In this document: positions 1-10,366 of the stretch, in pieces | Position numbering within the stretch: position 1 is the first letter of the stretch | Layout of the letters: the number at the start of each line of letters is the position of its first letter | Assembly (NCBI GenBank): GCA_034769895.1 | Contig: CM068375.1 | Span: 259,005,268 to 259,069,267, forward strand | Reading direction: 5' to 3' | Length of the DNA stretch: 64,000 nt | DNA from: Magicicada septendecula | Taxonomy: Eukaryota; Arthropoda; Insecta; Hemiptera; Cicadidae | The notes under the pieces: generated by a model | What the model was told of the DNA's origin: nothing | Seen by the model: only the letters and a program-made list of their open reading frames with translations | Databases searched by the model: none | Program-made: the position numbers and the translations under genes

Positions 1-136
1 ATTTTCGTACAATATAATACAGAATATAAAATACAAGGCAAGTGCTATTGTTTAGAGAGCGATAGTAATCTCGTGTCAATAAGATTTAATACACATTACA
101 CAAACATATAACATAACATAAACCAAGTCTATTTAA
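1..136 (-). repeat. Penelope terminal repeat, inverted copy
   Basis: This tract is the reverse complement of 2040-2172, with a few mismatches and small indels. It is the left, inverted pLTR-type repeat of the Penelope-like element and presumably continues to the left of the window. Confidence 0.88.
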
Positions 137-137
137 T

Positions 138-851
138 AGTGATGAAACTAAACTGATCGAAAAGGGTTTCAAATATAATATACAACCGTCAAATTATAAA
201 AGAGAGTTTGCAATTTTAGGTGTGGATTGTGAGTTAGCTTGTAATAAGTACAATAAATTTCATGATAATTCCGAATTAATACCATTGAACAAATACATTG
301 TAGCGGATAAATTAACTTCTCTTTATGCTAAACAAATTAAGACTCCACCATTTAACAATGAAAATAGACTAGCCATAAATTCAATTAAGAAAAAATCTGT
401 AGTTAATTATATAACATTTACCCGCGCTGACAAGGGTAATACTGTTATTGCTATCGACAAAGGCGAATATGTAAGTAAGACACTTGAATGTTTGAACTCT
501 TTTGAACCCATTGATATTAACCCAACTTTAAAATTTCAAATAGACGTTAAACAGGCTATAAAGAATTGTTCTTTCTTTGATAATCGAGATTTGGATTTTT
601 TATCAGTAATGAATCCTCAGCCACCAAAGCTTTACTCTTTAATTAAATTGCATAAGGATAACCATCCGATTAGACCAGTGGTATCATATGTAACTGCTCC
701 TTCTGTTAAATTATCTAAAAGACTAATTAAGATTATACAAACACAATGCAAATTTCAATCAACACATAGTATTAAAAATTCACTAGACTTAATTAACAGA
801 ATTAAAGATTCACATATCCAGACAAAGCCATTTTATTTTCATTTGATGTAA
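138..851 (+). pseudogene. Penelope reverse transcriptase, N-terminal part
   Basis: The frame is open from about 138, upstream of the first usual start at 222, so coding begins at the border of the inverted repeat without a clear start codon. The segment carries the fingers region of a Penelope reverse transcriptase, with the conserved block KLYSLIKLHKDNHPIRPVVS followed by SPS-like residues. The frame ends in a stop at 849-851. The conserved FDVKNLLPSIP block continues in another frame, so one base has been lost in the T-rich stretch near 830-840. The product would act in target-primed reverse transcription of the element's RNA. It is broken here. Confidence 0.85.
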
Positions 852-856
852 AAAAT

Positions 857-2044
857 TTGCTTCCGAGTATTCCACCGACTGATGTAATAGATATTGTAGA
901 CAATTTATTAATTGAAAATTGTAATAACCCCTTTATGAGAGAGGATATCTTGAATTTACTGAAGGTTTGCCTTAATCAAAACTACTTTGAATTTAATGGA
1001 AAGATCTACATTGGCAAAGAAGGGCTTGCAATGGGAAACCCACTTAGCCCTTTGGCAGCTGAAATCTTTATGGACTACATAGAAACTAAAATTAGAGCAC
1101 ACCCTTATTTCAAATTGTTTATTTTTTGGTATATATATGTGGACGATATTTTAGCAATTTTTCTAGGTACACGTAGACAATTACAGATCTTTCTTAATTT
1201 CATTAATAATTTACACAAAAATATTAGCTTTACCATAGAATTAGAAGATAACAATAGCATCAATTTTTTAGACCTTACAATAACAAAATGCAATAATAAA
1301 TTAAACTTTGGTATTTTTCATAAGCCTACACATACAGATATGACAATACACAATACTTCCACACATCCATACTCGCATAAATTGGCCGCTTTTCACAGTT
1401 TTATCCACAGACTAGTTAGTATTCCGTTATCAGATTCAAATTTCCAATCAGAACTTAACATTATTAAACAAATAGCTGTCAACAATGGTTACCAACCTAG
1501 CCTCATAGATCACTTGTTAAATAAAAAATTTTATTCACAAGCTTTAAAACTAGTTTACCCTCCTTCAACACAGATTAAAAGATATCACACTCTCACTTAC
1601 ATAGGTTCTGCTTCTGATAAGATTGGTAAATATTTCACACAAAAGAATGTAAATATAGCTTTTAAGACGCAGTATTCATTGGGAAAATATATTAAAAATA
1701 ATAAGAGTAAAACAGATAAACTGCAAAAGTCTGGTGTATACAAATTATCCTGTGGGTCTTGTAATAAAGTTTATATTGGACAAACAGGTCGATCTTTCGA
1801 AAAAAGAATGTATGGTCACAATTATAGTTTTAGATATAATGATGGCAAATCAAATTATGCAAATCACCTGTTAGAAAAAGACCATAGTTATAATGACAAT
1901 TTTAAAATTTTACATTTATCTGATAAGGGTCCAAAGCTTGATTTATTAGAAACCCTTGAAATTAATAAACACAAATATTTAAATGTTTTATTAAATGATC
2001 AGTTAGACCTAAATAGCTCGCCTCTGCTTAATTTGTATAAATAG
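857..2044 (+). pseudogene. Penelope reverse transcriptase palm plus GIY-YIG endonuclease
   Basis: This is the continuation of the preceding frame after a one-base shift. The palm motifs are visible: GLAMGNPLSPLAAEIF near residue 55 and YVDDILAIF near residue 93, with the two catalytic aspartates intact. A conserved FLDLTI block and an HxxPTHTD thumb region follow. From about residue 290 there is a GIY-YIG nuclease domain (GVYKLSC, then VYIGQTGR) with the usual arginine. The C-terminus ends just inside the right terminal repeat. Catalytic residues look intact, so the frameshift upstream is the main visible lesion. Confidence 0.88.
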
Positions 2045-2172
2045 ACTTGGTTTATGTATGTTATATGTTTGTGTAATGTGTATTAAATCTTATTGACACG
2101 AGATTACTATCGCTCTCTAAACAACAGCACTTGCCTTGTATTTTATATTCTGTATTATATTGTACGAAAATT
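2040..2172 (+). repeat. Penelope terminal repeat, direct copy
   Basis: This is the inverted partner of 1-136. It overlaps the last codons and stop of the endonuclease frame and is followed directly by the hammerhead ribozyme. A nearly identical copy lies in reverse at about 46180-46320. Confidence 0.88.
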
Positions 2173-2184
2173 AGTCAGCTTACA

Positions 2185-2226
2185 CCATCTGATGAAGGCA
2201 CTGTGTTGCCGAAACAGCTGTCATGG
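2185..2226 (+). ncRNA. Hammerhead ribozyme of the Penelope terminal repeat
   Basis: All core parts are present in order: CCAT (stem I, 5' side), CTGATGA, stem II GGCA/TGCC with a short loop, GAAA, the tiny palindromic stem III CAGCTG, the cleavage dinucleotide TC, then ATGG closing stem I. Very short stem III is characteristic of ribozymes reported from Penelope-like elements, which often work as dimers. Predicted cleavage is after 2222. The same 42-nt motif recurs at 46129-46170 on the minus strand with a changed stem II loop base. Confidence 0.9.
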
Positions 2227-2280
2227 ATTTATAATTTTAATAAATTGACGAGTGAAAATCACTAAAACTATTTTATTGTT

Positions 2281-2744
2281 TTATCTTTTACTATAATTTT
2301 TAATCTACTGTATCAATTTTTTCAATAATTGTTATAATCCCACCCCGAATCCCTTCTTTATTGACACTAAAATTATGAATAGAACCTTGAAGACATTTTT
2401 GTCGTATACTTAAGTCCCAAATTTAAGTTGCATATTTATGTCTAGCAAGTTTACTAATAGAAAGGTTTTCTTGGAAAAATAAATTAAAACTCTGGCATAA
2501 ACATATGTCGACAGAACACCAATGCTGTAAATTATTGAAGGAAGCTCTTCTTGTAGTGCTTCTAATTCAAACAAAGTAGTATCAAAAGCTGTTTAAACAT
2601 CCACACTTCTCATACAAAGCAAATATTTACAGTGCCATATACAGAGGCTAATTTAAGACTCTTATTTAAATGAAACGCTCATTTTAATATTAAGTAACTG
2701 CACATCATACAATACTAAGCTAAGAGATCTATTTATTAGATATT
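2281..2744. other. Unassigned tract after the Penelope element
   Basis: AT-rich sequence with no repeat or coding signal that I recognise, apart from the minus-strand open tract at 2410-2588 listed separately. Confidence 0.5.
2410..2588 (-). other. Possible host exon, open minus-strand tract
   Basis: A minus-strand AG acceptor at 2590-2589 is followed by an open frame of about 58 codons ending in TAA at 2410. It starts FDTTLFELEALQEELPS and looks protein-like at its beginning. A GT that could end the exon occurs near 2520. I do not recognise the family. It lies downstream of the CFAP44 exons on the same strand and could be a later exon of that gene, but this is a guess. It may also be chance in AT-rich DNA. 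Confidence 0.25.
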
Positions 2745-2840
2745 TATGACACAAACCGCTAGTAGACCCACTGAAACCTATCACGTCCATCATATGACAC
2801 AAACCGCTAGTAGACCCACTGAAACCTATCACGTCCATCA
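2745..2840. repeat. 48-bp tandem duplication, two copies
   Basis: Units 2745-2792 and 2793-2840 appear identical by eye. The unit begins TATGACACAAACCGCTAG. The duplication keeps a reading frame open on the minus strand by chance of its length (48 is a multiple of 3), but no known protein is seen. Confidence 0.9.
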
Positions 2841-4345
2841 TCATTCACTTCAAATGCTGAGCAATTACAATACATATGTATGTCCTGATAGTTCAATATA
2901 CTGAAACCTAGACAGCCTGTCACATCTTGAGTCACTATACACTACTGACAGCCATTCATGTCACCCTACTTCCCGCTCATAATAAAAACAAACAGAATTA
3001 AACAATTAAAACTTTACTTATTTATAAGAAAAATTGTAATGTTTCATTTTCTTTTTGAGAAAAAAATAAAAATGTGATTGTTTATTGAAAGACTTTACAA
3101 ATTGTAATGTTAATTACTTTTCACAGTTTACTTACTTTTATGACATTGTTTACAAACACACCGTTGTGTTCGCATCCGCATTCCGGACGCCATCTTGAAA
3201 TGTTGCCAACTTCATCGAAATACTTACCCAGAGTTCATTTGAGCGAGTTTATGAGAGAGAGAGAACGGTTATTCAAAATAAACAGTTAGTCTACTTATTC
3301 TCAATTAATTAAATTTTATTGGTCATTATTATTTCCATTCTTATTTTCAATATTTATTTTACTCAAACACTTTCAATTCATATAATTCTCATTTTAAACA
3401 GAATTATTTTTTCTCTCTCTCTTACCCCTGTTATCATATTCAAAACAATTCAGACAAAACACTGGTAATTAACAATAATTGATTATACATTTATTTTTCT
3501 TATATATGAGTTTACCTGTATTCAAAATATAGAAAAAAAAAATAACAAGATATTTAAAACACAAATTAAATTTACTGTTGAAGCAAACCAGCGCTTCCAT
3601 TCACACACACACTCGTACACCCCCATTCCCTTATGAGATCTCAATTAAAATTAGAGGACATGATTTACTCCTCAAAAAGGTAAAAAGAAATAATTTTGAA
3701 ATTTTGGTTGGCCCTCGTTAAAATTTTGTTCTCCTCCCCATTTGTTACTTAGCTTGACATTCTCTGGCGATCTGAAACAGTCCAGTCTCCTTACTTGTTT
3801 TCCTTCACTCCGCACATTTTCTTCTTTCTCTTTCTATTTATTCACTGTATTCTGAAATTGTTAGTTCATTTTGTAAATTATATATCAGAACAACTACTTT
3901 CTTTTTACGTTACATTTTATTTCCTCAGGCGCCCGAAATTCTGTGATGGATCGGCACAAGAGGTAATTTCTACTGGGTTTATTGAAAACTGTGCTTAGTT
4001 GGCGGGCGAGCGAACTGCCCACGTCCGTCACTAGATGTTGGTTGGTGACTGACTTTTTATGCCAGGTGCAGGTTGTTGACGCCGTCCCGGCCAGTTAGCG
4101 GGACACTCCTACATTCCTTTGTGACGTCTGCTGGGCTCGGCTCCTTACGTCATGTAGCGTGACTTCAGAATGTGCAAAGTTCATAGGTCAGTTGGCTAAA
4201 AATAACTGCCTTTCGCTGTTAAACCGTTGACCTTGAGTCCGATTTGTGTACATTGTTTTTACCCTATTCAAATTACAAATAATATGTTAAGATTCCCAAT
4301 GTTTTGGGATGGTAATATATATACCGTTACAAAATCTCTTACACA
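2841..4345. other. Intergenic or intronic tract without recognised gene
   Basis: Mostly AT-rich, with a pyrimidine-rich stretch near 3400-3440 and 3790-3840 and a GC-richer block at about 3920-4210. A CCGTTACA sequence near 4324-4331 resembles an LTR end, but I found no matching start, so I do not call an LTR. No convincing exon was found on either strand. Confidence 0.5.
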
Positions 4346-4350
4346 CTAGG

Positions 4351-4966
4351 TGGACGGTAGCGCAATGATTTTATTTTCTAGGTTGGCTAATCTGATTTAT
4401 ATCGCGCATCAATTTTTGCGTGGTTGAACTTTGCACAGTGCACATTCAGTTTTCTCGGCGTTTGGTTCGCCGAACTCTTCTCTGTCAATTAGTGTCGACA
4501 TTAAACGTAGGCTTTAGGCCTTCTTATTCTCGCTTATGGCCAACTAGCGCCATAATTAACTTATTCTCGGTTATGGCCGACTAGCGCCATAACTGCATTC
4601 TTACTAAATTCGTATTAATCTGCAACATGCAGCATTAGCCAGCCTCATTCAAATTTACATCTGTAATGTGATTATTAAAATATTAAACTTGTTCGTGTAC
4701 AGTCCATTTCTCGTTATTTCTTAATTCAGAATAATTCATTTACACATTATCTCAATCACTATGGAAGACCAGCCAGCAGAATATTTAAACCAAGAAGAAT
4801 ACATTTAGCCCTCTCGGGCCCAATTAACTAACACTTCCTGTCCACGCTTGTGGAACATTATTTTATTCAACAGTTTCGGTCCACTTGGACCGGGACCAAC
4901 CATATTTTTGGTCCACCGTGCCTGGATTCCAATTAACATTTTAGTCCTCACGGTGCGCATCATCCA
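4351..4966 (+). repeat. BEL/Pao 5' LTR
   Basis: 616 bp, starting TGGACGGTAGCG and ending GCGCATCATCCA. It matches 11504-12119 throughout at equal length. It contains two adjacent stem-loops in a tandem repeat at about 4524-4597. It should hold the promoter and polyadenylation signal, but I did not identify a clear TATA box. Confidence 0.95.
4524..4597 (+). repeat. Tandem 37-bp repeat with two stem-loops inside the LTR
   Basis: Two units begin TTATTCTCG and each contains an inverted pair, TTATGGC with GCCATAA, around an 8-base loop. The second unit differs slightly and extends its arms (GTTATGGC with GCCATAAC). The same pair is in the 3' LTR at about 11677-11750. Confidence 0.8.
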
Positions 4967-4972
4967 TATTTT

Positions 4973-4990
4973 TGGTCACTCCGGACCTGG
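4973..4990 (+). other. Candidate primer binding site of the BEL/Pao element
   Basis: The first TGG after the 5' LTR lies six bases downstream and starts TGGTCACTCCGGACC. TGG is expected to pair with the CCA end of a tRNA. I cannot assign the tRNA. Confidence 0.4.
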
Positions 4991-5243
4991 ATTTCCACTT
5001 AATATCTTTACATCTGTTTCTGGCCATCACGGGCGAATTAGCACGTCAGCTAATGCACCCGTGGCGTGATTTGCGTCGCCATTTCGTCCGTCATCTTCAG
5101 ACAACGCAATAACAAGTTCCTGCCGGCTGCAGTGCTTCAAAGTGGTCATCTCTGCCAGCTGTTCACCATCGTCACCAAGGAGCCGACGCTGTGGGATGTC
5201 GCCAACCAGGTACCACCAGCAACAGTAAAAAGGTGCGTAAAAA

Positions 5244-7970
5244 ATGTCTGAAGAAGGCCTCAAGGTGCTGACCAGAAAGAGAGGCGGATTGAAATCCGCG
5301 ATAGTGCGGATACAATCCGCGGTAAATTCGTTTGACATTCATTTAAGCACAAAACATTTTTTGACTGTAAGATTAGAAAGTCTTAAGAGCTTGGCCTCGA
5401 AGTACGACGAGGTACAGTCTGAGATAGAACTTATCAGTAAGGATACGAGCGCTGCTCAGGCAGACCGAGTCGAGGTTGAGGAAATGATATACTCAACTGA
5501 GGCAAACATTTTACAACTTCTTGACACTTTTAATACTCAGACAGTGCCTCCTGTACTCTCGACGCCTATGCATTTAAAGCCGATAAGTTTGCCCTGCTTC
5601 TCAGGCAACATGCTTGAGTGGCAACACTTCTATTCAATTTTCAATGATCTAGTGCATTCAAGATCCGACTTAACACCAGTACAGAAACTGCATTATTTGC
5701 ATTCCTCGGTGAAGTGTGAACCATTAGACTTAATTAAATCATTACCCATTTGTCAAGAAAATTATGTAATAGCGTTGAACTTGCTGTCCGAGAGGTATAA
5801 TAATCCATTTATATTAGCCAAATATTACGTACAAAACCTACTTCAGGTTAAGTCCACAATAAAGGACTCAGTCCAAAGCTTGGCGGAGTTTACGAATGCA
5901 ATAACGTCTTCCGTTAATTCACTGGCGGCAATGAAGCTGTCCGTAAATACATTTGAGTTTATTACCATACAGTTGCTCTCCACCAAACTTGACCCTATTA
6001 CTTTAAAGCTGTGGAAGGAGTCAATAGACCCTGACAACTTGCCCAGTTTTCAAGACTTTACGCATTTTTTAAACTTGCGCCGACAGCTTTTAGAAAATAC
6101 AATGCCAATTGAATCCGGACAGCAATTCAACAAACCTAGCGTAAAACCAAACAATAAATTTGAGAAATACAGCTTAAGAAATACTGCTGGCAGCAATACC
6201 TTTAAAAATTATCACGCAGCGGCAAGGCATTTGTGCGTGTGTTGTAAATCTGACCACCCGCTTTACATGTGTAACAATTTTCGTACATTAAGTGCCGCTG
6301 AGCGAGGGCAATTGGTTGCAAATCATAAACGCTGTATTAACTGCCTTAGAGCAGGTCATTTGATAACAAATTGTAAAGGTAAACGAGTCTGTAAAATTTG
6401 TTCAAAGGGTCATCACACCTTGCTGCACGCTAATTACGTGCCACAATCACCAACTGCCAGCAGCAATTATTGTTCATTTAAATTACAGTGTAAAAACAAT
6501 ATTCTTCTATCCACAGCGGTTGTATATGTCGTTGATCAGGCTGGCAATAGGCATAAAGCTCGGGCACTCCTGGATGCCGGGTCCCAGATCAATTTTTGTA
6601 CGAAATCATTTGCGAAAAGGTTGCACCTTAAACTAACCCGATCTAATATTCCAATTACAGGAATAAACAACACAGCGTGTTGCGCTACTGACATTGTTTC
6701 TATGTGTATTATTTCTCGCTATCAGCGACATAGTTTTGAGGCCAAATGTGCCGTCCTATCTAACTTAACTCATAATCTACCTTCAATCTCGTTTGACATC
6801 AACCGGTTTCACATTCCAAATAAAATTTTTCTCGCCGACCCAGATTTTAATATATCTTCACAGATCGACATACTATTAGGGGCACAATTTTATCTGGATT
6901 TAATATTAGCCAATAAATACACACGCGGACACAACTTCCCTATCATTCAGGAAACAAAACTGGGTTACATTCTGGCCGGCAATCTGCCCAAACACTGCCA
7001 CACCCAGGGTCCTGCGGTTTCGTTCCTGGCAAGGAATAATGACAGTCAAATTCTACAATCTCTCGAGAGATTTTGGGAGGCAGAAACAATCCCTGGCGAT
7101 ACCCCTGACGGCGAGTCGGCTTGCGAAGAGCATTTTGTGCGCTCTACTCAGCGCAACCACGAGGGTAGATTTATAGTGTCGCTCCCATTCAAATCTGATA
7201 ATCCCCACTTGGGGGAATCGTACACAAGTGCCGAATCAAGATTTTTAAGTTTGGAGCGTCGATTCAGGCGCGATCCCAAGCTCGCTCACGACTACGCGGA
7301 CTTTATCAGGGAATATATGGATCTTGGGCACATGACACTCATTGATCATGGCGCTATCAATTCAGGAGCGTCAAATATTTACTACTTGCCTCACCATGCA
7401 GTGTTTAAACATTCTAGCTTGACCACAAAACTGCGCGTTGTTTTTGATGGTTCGTCCAAGACTACTAATGGTCTTTCGTTAAATGACATATTATTAGTAG
7501 GTCCCAATGTTCAGCAGGATCTCTTCTCTATTCTGTTGCGTTTTCACATACATAAGTATGTCCTGATTGCCGACATCGAGAAAATGTATCGTCAGATTCG
7601 CGTAGCTGAAGGAGATTGTCACTATCAACGCATTTTGTGGCGTGACTCTCCCCTCGAACCACTTAAGCATTTCGCGCTGCAAACAGTAACCTACGGCACG
7701 GCTAGCGCCTCCTTTTTGGCCACTCGGTGCCTTCTACAAATTGCTAGAGACAATCAAACTTCCTTTCCTCAAGCGGCTTTAGCCATAACTAACGATTTTT
7801 ATGTCGACGATCTACTTACCGGTTCGGACACTATCCCCGATCTAACCAAGCTGAAATCTGACCTAGGTGCGTTACTTGCTCAATATGGTTTCACGTTACA
7901 CAAATGGGCATCGAATGAACCCACAGCGGTTGCAAATCATCATAACTTTTCACGACCCCTAAATAAATAG
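5244..7970 (+). CDS. BEL/Pao gag-protease-reverse transcriptase polyprotein
   Basis: Residues 1-300 resemble the Pao gag (a coiled N-terminus, then a region typical of DUF1759). A zinc-knuckle-like cluster CINCLRAGHLITNC lies near residue 364 and is followed by further Cys/His pairs. The aspartic protease has LLDAGSQINF near residue 440, with DAGS in place of the commoner DTGS. The reverse transcriptase fills about residues 620-900, with VVFDGSSK, ADIEKMYRQI and the catalytic YVDDLL near residue 853. The frame ends at TAG 7968-7970, but the family continues straight into RNase H, and the same frame stays open after the stop. This is a nonsense lesion or a readthrough stop. The start is the first ATG with a good BEL-like N-terminus. 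Confidence 0.92.
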   Translation: MSEEGLKVLTRKRGGLKSAIVRIQSAVNSFDIHLSTKHFLTVRLESLKSLASKYDEVQSEIELISKDTSAAQADRVEVEEMIYSTEANILQLLDTFNTQTVPPVLSTPMHLKPISLPCFSGNMLEWQHFYSIFNDLVHSRSDLTPVQKLHYLHSSVKCEPLDLIKSLPICQENYVIALNLLSERYNNPFILAKYYVQNLLQVKSTIKDSVQSLAEFTNAITSSVNSLAAMKLSVNTFEFITIQLLSTKLDPITLKLWKESIDPDNLPSFQDFTHFLNLRRQLLENTMPIESGQQFNKPSVKPNNKFEKYSLRNTAGSNTFKNYHAAARHLCVCCKSDHPLYMCNNFRTLSAAERGQLVANHKRCINCLRAGHLITNCKGKRVCKICSKGHHTLLHANYVPQSPTASSNYCSFKLQCKNNILLSTAVVYVVDQAGNRHKARALLDAGSQINFCTKSFAKRLHLKLTRSNIPITGINNTACCATDIVSMCIISRYQRHSFEAKCAVLSNLTHNLPSISFDINRFHIPNKIFLADPDFNISSQIDILLGAQFYLDLILANKYTRGHNFPIIQETKLGYILAGNLPKHCHTQGPAVSFLARNNDSQILQSLERFWEAETIPGDTPDGESACEEHFVRSTQRNHEGRFIVSLPFKSDNPHLGESYTSAESRFLSLERRFRRDPKLAHDYADFIREYMDLGHMTLIDHGAINSGASNIYYLPHHAVFKHSSLTTKLRVVFDGSSKTTNGLSLNDILLVGPNVQQDLFSILLRFHIHKYVLIADIEKMYRQIRVAEGDCHYQRILWRDSPLEPLKHFALQTVTYGTASASFLATRCLLQIARDNQTSFPQAALAITNDFYVDDLLTGSDTIPDLTKLKSDLGALLAQYGFTLHKWASNEPTAVANHHNFSRPLNK

Positions 7971-8695
7971 GACAACGTGCGTACCCTGGGCATTCTTTGG
8001 AACAACACTGCCGATTCATTTTTGTTTGATGTCAAACTTTCTCCGGTCGATCATAGCATATCCAAGAGAAAGATTCTCTCAATTATCGCCGGAATATATG
8101 ATCCGCTGGGTTTAATCGGACCAGTTGTCTTTTTGTATAAACACTTTATGCAGCGACTTTGGCTTTGTAAGCTTGGTTGGGATGAACCGATTTCCGGTCA
8201 GTCACTTTCGGATTGGCATTCTTTGTGTAACAAATTGAGTTTGAATGGTAAAATAATAGTCCCGCGATCTATTCGTTTCAACCGTGAGGCGGTTACGGTT
8301 CAGTTGCATGGGTTTTCGGATGCCTCGGAGAAAGGGTTCAGCTGTTGTATATATGTTCGAGTCATTTATCAGGATTCTACTGCTTCATGTGGTCTCCTGT
8401 GTTCCAAATCTTGCGTGGCTCCCCTACGCCAAGTGTCATTACCTCGCATCGAGCTCTGGGCTTGTTTGTTATTATCGCGACTTGTATCCAAGGTTATTCC
8501 TGCTCTTCATTCGTTTATTGTTGATGTACATTTGTATTCTGATTCTATGGTGGCTCTTTTCTGGATTCATGCGCAGTCTACGCGTTGGAAGACATACGTC
8601 GCTAATCGGGTTGCTGAAATTCAGCGTCGCACGCAAGCTTATACCTGGCATCACATTGATTCGCGACGCAATCCTGCTGATATTATATCTAGGGG
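7971..8695 (+). pseudogene. BEL/Pao connection and RNase H segment
   Basis: This segment is in the same frame as the upstream polyprotein, separated only by the TAG stop. It begins with the conserved RTLGILWN block and contains KRKILSIIAGIYDPLG, typical of Pao elements. RNase H-like features follow: HGFSDASEKGFSC, LPRIELWACLLLSRL and LYSDSMVALFWI, with acidic residues in place. It ends at HIDSRRNPADIISRG, after which the frame is lost in a run of G at 8692-8696. The product would remove the RNA strand after reverse transcription. Confidence 0.88.
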
Positions 8696-10366
8696 GTGTT
8701 CCCTGACGTTTTGCGTGATTGCTCGCTTTGGTGGCACGGTCCTGGCTGTCTGTCTCAATCGTCAGATTCTAATCCTGTCCCATCCTTCGTACCGGCCACT
8801 CCATCGTCTTCGGAGGTCAACGTGGAAGAGAAAACTGCACACAACCAGTCGCTAATGTCTACCCTGGCTGTTGACTTATCGTTGGACTTTTCCTCGTTGC
8901 ACCGGCTGACACGTGTATACGCTTACTGTTTTCGTTTCATCAGAAATATTAGGCACCCATGTGCGGACAAACTTTCGGGCGATCTGACCCCTGTAGAAAT
9001 TCATCAGTCTCTCAATTTCTTCATAAAACAATCTCAGTCGATCCACTTCGCAACCGAAATTAGTTGTCTTCGGAACGGATCTTCTGTTTCCATTAGGAGC
9101 AAGTTGGCTTCTCTCGACCCGTTTCTTGACACTTCTGGAGTGATACGCGTGGGCGGACGATTGCAGCATTCCCAATTACCCTACGATTCGAAACATCCTA
9201 TCGTATTACCCCCTTCGGCGCATATTACACGTCTTATCATCGAACGTGAACACATTCGTTTACTTCACGCTGGTGCGCAGCTCGTGCATCATTCACTGCG
9301 TCAACGTTGGTGGATTGTCAATGCCCGGCTAGTCATCCGTTCCATTATTCGTAAGTGTCTCAAGTGTATCAGGTTTAGTACCACACAGCAGGTCCAGAGA
9401 CTTGGCATTTTGCCATCCCCTAGAGTCACTCCTTCTAGGCCGTTTCTATTTTGCGCGGTTGACTATGGTGGTCCCTTCATGATTCGTCATGGCGGGCAGA
9501 AGTCTAGAACCTTTACTAAGGCTTACGTATCTCTGTTTGTTTGCTTAGCAACTAGGGCTATTCACCTGGAATTGGTGTCCGACCTTACTGCGAGCGCATT
9601 TATAGCTGCTTTACGTCGTTTTATGGCACGTCGGGGTATACCTAGTCAGCTGTACTCCGACAACGGCACGAACTTCAGGAAGGCACGCACCATCCTACAT
9701 GACATTTACAACTTTTTGCGCAACAAGAGTGCCATCACCTCGATTAGGTCATTCACATCCTCTCAGGGGATATCATGGTCATTTATTCCGCCCTCCTCAC
9801 CTCACTTCGGTGGCCTTTGGGAGAGTGGCATAAAGAGTTTGAAATTTCATCTGCGGCGCGTGGTAGGCAAATCTATATTAAACTTCGAAGAGTTCACGAC
9901 CGTTTTGTCTCAGATAGAGGCATGTCTGATCTCTCGACCCTTATTTGCTATTTCCTCGGATGTTAACGACCCGGTGCCACTTACACCTGGCCATTTTTTG
10001 ATTTGCGCGCCCCTAACTGCGATTCCTGACCCTGACCTTTCTCACGTTCCTGTTTCTCGTCTTGGTCATTGGCAGCTAATTCAGAGGTTTGTCCGGGACA
10101 TTTGGAAGGCGTGGTCTCGCGATTATTTGCACCAGCTGCAACAGCGTCACAAGTGGAAGTTTGCCAAAGATAATGTTTCCATTGGTGACTTAGCTTTGAT
10201 TATAGAGGATAACTTGCCTCCATTAGCCTGGAAATTTGGCGTGATCATCGCCACATTTCCCGGCCCAGATAACTTGGTTCGCGTCGTAGACATTCGCACG
10301 CCTACGGGTGTTTTGCGGAGACCAATACATAAATTATGTCTGTTGCCAGCGCGAGACGAGATTTGA
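8696..10366 (+). CDS. BEL/Pao integrase segment
   Basis: The frame takes over directly after the G run; the loss of one G explains the shift. It opens with the conserved RDCSLWWHGP block that follows RNase H in this family. A Zn-binding HHCC region lies at about residues 185-225 (HIRLLHAG then CLKCIRF). The integrase core carries D near 257 (AVDYGGPF), D near 320 (YSDNGTNF) and E near 375 (GLWESGIK). The C-terminal part is typical of Pao integrases. The apparent GTG start is an artefact of the broken frame: the protein should be made as part of the polyprotein. Confidence 0.9.
   Translation: MFPDVLRDCSLWWHGPGCLSQSSDSNPVPSFVPATPSSSEVNVEEKTAHNQSLMSTLAVDLSLDFSSLHRLTRVYAYCFRFIRNIRHPCADKLSGDLTPVEIHQSLNFFIKQSQSIHFATEISCLRNGSSVSIRSKLASLDPFLDTSGVIRVGGRLQHSQLPYDSKHPIVLPPSAHITRLIIEREHIRLLHAGAQLVHHSLRQRWWIVNARLVIRSIIRKCLKCIRFSTTQQVQRLGILPSPRVTPSRPFLFCAVDYGGPFMIRHGGQKSRTFTKAYVSLFVCLATRAIHLELVSDLTASAFIAALRRFMARRGIPSQLYSDNGTNFRKARTILHDIYNFLRNKSAITSIRSFTSSQGISWSFIPPSSPHFGGLWESGIKSLKFHLRRVVGKSILNFEEFTTVLSQIEACLISRPLFAISSDVNDPVPLTPGHFLICAPLTAIPDPDLSHVPVSRLGHWQLIQRFVRDIWKAWSRDYLHQLQQRHKWKFAKDNVSIGDLALIIEDNLPPLAWKFGVIIATFPGPDNLVRVVDIRTPTGVLRRPIHKLCLLPARDEI

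Larger units (their letters stand above)
1..2280 (+). mobile_element. Penelope-like retroelement with inverted terminal copies
   Basis: This copy has a reverse transcriptase followed by a GIY-YIG endonuclease, the defining order of Penelope-like elements. Its ends (about 1-136 and 2040-2172) are inverted copies of each other, and a hammerhead ribozyme follows the right copy. The coding region begins right where the left inverted copy ends, so the N-terminal part of the polyprotein is lost. The left boundary lies outside the window. A minus-strand fragment of the same family is at 46085-46585. The copy is frameshifted and so is probably inactive. Confidence 0.9.

Noticed and set aside
2745..2840. 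CRISPR-like direct repeats
   Set aside because: Only two adjacent copies without spacers, in a eukaryotic genome; it is a simple tandem duplication.
4290..4350. Possible LTR end CCGTTACA left of the BEL element
   Set aside because: No matching TGTAACGG start or duplicated flank was found in 2841-4300.
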